Origin: Orientallactaga sibirica
Taxonomy: Eukaryota > Chordata > Mammalia > Rodentia > Dipodidae
Length of the DNA: 64,000 bases
Direction: 5' to 3'
Assembly: GCA_036365145.1 (NCBI GenBank)
Contig: JAEOAD010000982.1
Location: 4,490,001-4,554,000 of the forward strand
The notes below the pieces were generated by a model. That model worked only from the letters and a program-made list of their open reading frames with translations. It did no database searches and was not told the origin of the DNA. Of this stretch, positions 63,150 through 64,000 are shown piece after piece; within the stretch, counting starts at the first letter, position 1, and every line of letters begins with the position of its first letter. Both the position numbers and the translations under genes were made by a program.

Positions 63150-64000
63150 ACAATGAAACATAAAGTTTAAAAAAACACAAAACTCCACAAAAGCCTTCAA
63201 CTCAAAAGTGACTAACTCACAGCTCACAGCTATAACTTTGAACATCAATGGATTCAACTCCCTATTCAATGGACATAGGATAAAAAGCTGGATAAGAAAC
63301 ATGGACCTATCCATTTGTTGCCTACAGGAAACCTTCCTTACCAATAATGTTAGATAGCACTTTAGGGTGAAAGGATGGAAGAAGATATTCCAAGCAAACA
63401 GAAGTGAAAAACAAGCAGGTATGACTATACCAATATCAAACAAAATAGACTTTACACCAAAAATAATCCAAAGAGATAAACAAAGCCACTTCACACTCAT
63501 TAAGGGAACAATACAGCACCAAAAACAGGGACACCAAATTTTATAATAGACAACAAAGCAGAAATAACTCCCAGTACAAAAATAGTAGAAGACTTTAATA
63601 GCCTGCTATTGTCAGAAATAGATGATCTAAGCAGAAAATAAATAGGTAAATAAGGAACTAATACCATAGATCAATTGAACTTAACAGATATTTACAGAAC
63701 ATACTGTAATTCCACACAGTGCATATTTTTCTCAGCATCTCATGGAACACCCTCTAAAATATATCATATCTTGGGGCATAAAACATGTCTCCATAAATTC
63801 AAGAAAATTGACATGACCCACTGCATTATTCAGACCACAATACAATAAAGCTAGGGATTAACAAGAGAAACAACAGAAATTTCACTAACACTTGGAGACT
63901 TAACAACTCACAATTAAACAATGAATGGCTAGTCAAGGAAATCAATATATTTCTAGAGCTGAATTATAATGAAAACACAACATACCAAAACCTATAGGAT
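63150..64000 (+). pseudogene. L1 ORF2 endonuclease domain, decayed, runs off the window
   Basis: Plus-strand translation follows the L1 apurinic-type endonuclease: LNINGFNSL, CCLQETFL, VKGWKKIFQAN, later an EDFN (normally GDFN) stretch, SDHNTIKLGIN and near the end TYQNL. These cover the metal-binding Asn and Glu and the catalytic Asp-His region. Stops (for example before HFRVKGW) and frame changes break it. In an intact L1 this domain nicks target DNA to prime reverse transcription, and the reverse-transcriptase domain would follow beyond base 64000. Confidence 0.85.

Noticed and set aside
63141..63500. 119-codon minus-strand ORF
   Set aside because: Antisense of the L1 endonuclease remnant, whose plus-strand translation matches known motifs.

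Overview
The window is repeat-dense mammalian DNA with no protein-coding exon, rRNA, tRNA or conserved small RNA gene that I can recognise. It looks rodent: it carries B1 (7SL-derived) monomers, ID/B4 and B3-type SINEs, MaLR/ERVL LTRs and rodent-style L1 3' UTRs. The commonest SINE starts GGGCTGGAGAGATGGCTTAGCGG, has pol III A and B boxes, and ends in a long CT tract plus (AAATA)n. That is the layout of the B2 superfamily. The body matches my memory of the DIP SINE of Dipodoidea (jerboas, birch mice, jumping mice), so a jerboa-like genome is my best guess; the species is inference. I call these elements 'DIP-like' below.

Layout. 1-13 kb: a MaLR LTR, an old L1 (2.9-4.1 kb), many DIP-like and B1 copies, a repeat-poor AT-rich stretch (7.35-8.13 kb), then an ERVL LTR broken by another LTR-like insert (9.9-11.0 kb). 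13-22 kb: old SINEs, an ERVL LTR, long unassigned stretches and a run of same-strand SINEs (20.2-21.1 kb). 22.9-24.1 kb: a hAT-type DNA transposon split by two LTR insertions. 24.5-26.4 kb: an L1 with several SINEs in it. 29-37 kb: the richest part, with L1 3' ends, a multi-level nest of LTRs and SINEs (30.9-32.4 kb) and a structurally complete LTR retrotransposon with a non-coding interior (34.8-37.0 kb). 37-53 kb: SINEs, MER5-like and MaLR remnants, B3, and an ERVL LTR split by an L1 3' UTR. 53-64 kb: a second repeat-poor stretch, old L1, a full-length L1 3' UTR, a processed retrocopy with a 20-bp target duplication (58.8-59.5 kb), and an L1 ORF2 endonuclease remnant running off the end.

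Three LTR families recur. LTR-A begins TGTGGTAG, ends GCTACA and is about 390 bp (five LTRs: one element plus three solo). LTR-B begins TGTGGTGGTTTGA, ends GCAACA and is about 350 bp (four copies). LTR-C is one related copy. Where flanks are intact they make 5-bp target duplications, as ERVL/MaLR elements do. Nothing here works as an operon or pathway; the interest lies in insertion order and in a few short repeat-poor segments that might be conserved non-coding DNA.

End points of old repeats are by eye and may be off by 5-30 bases.
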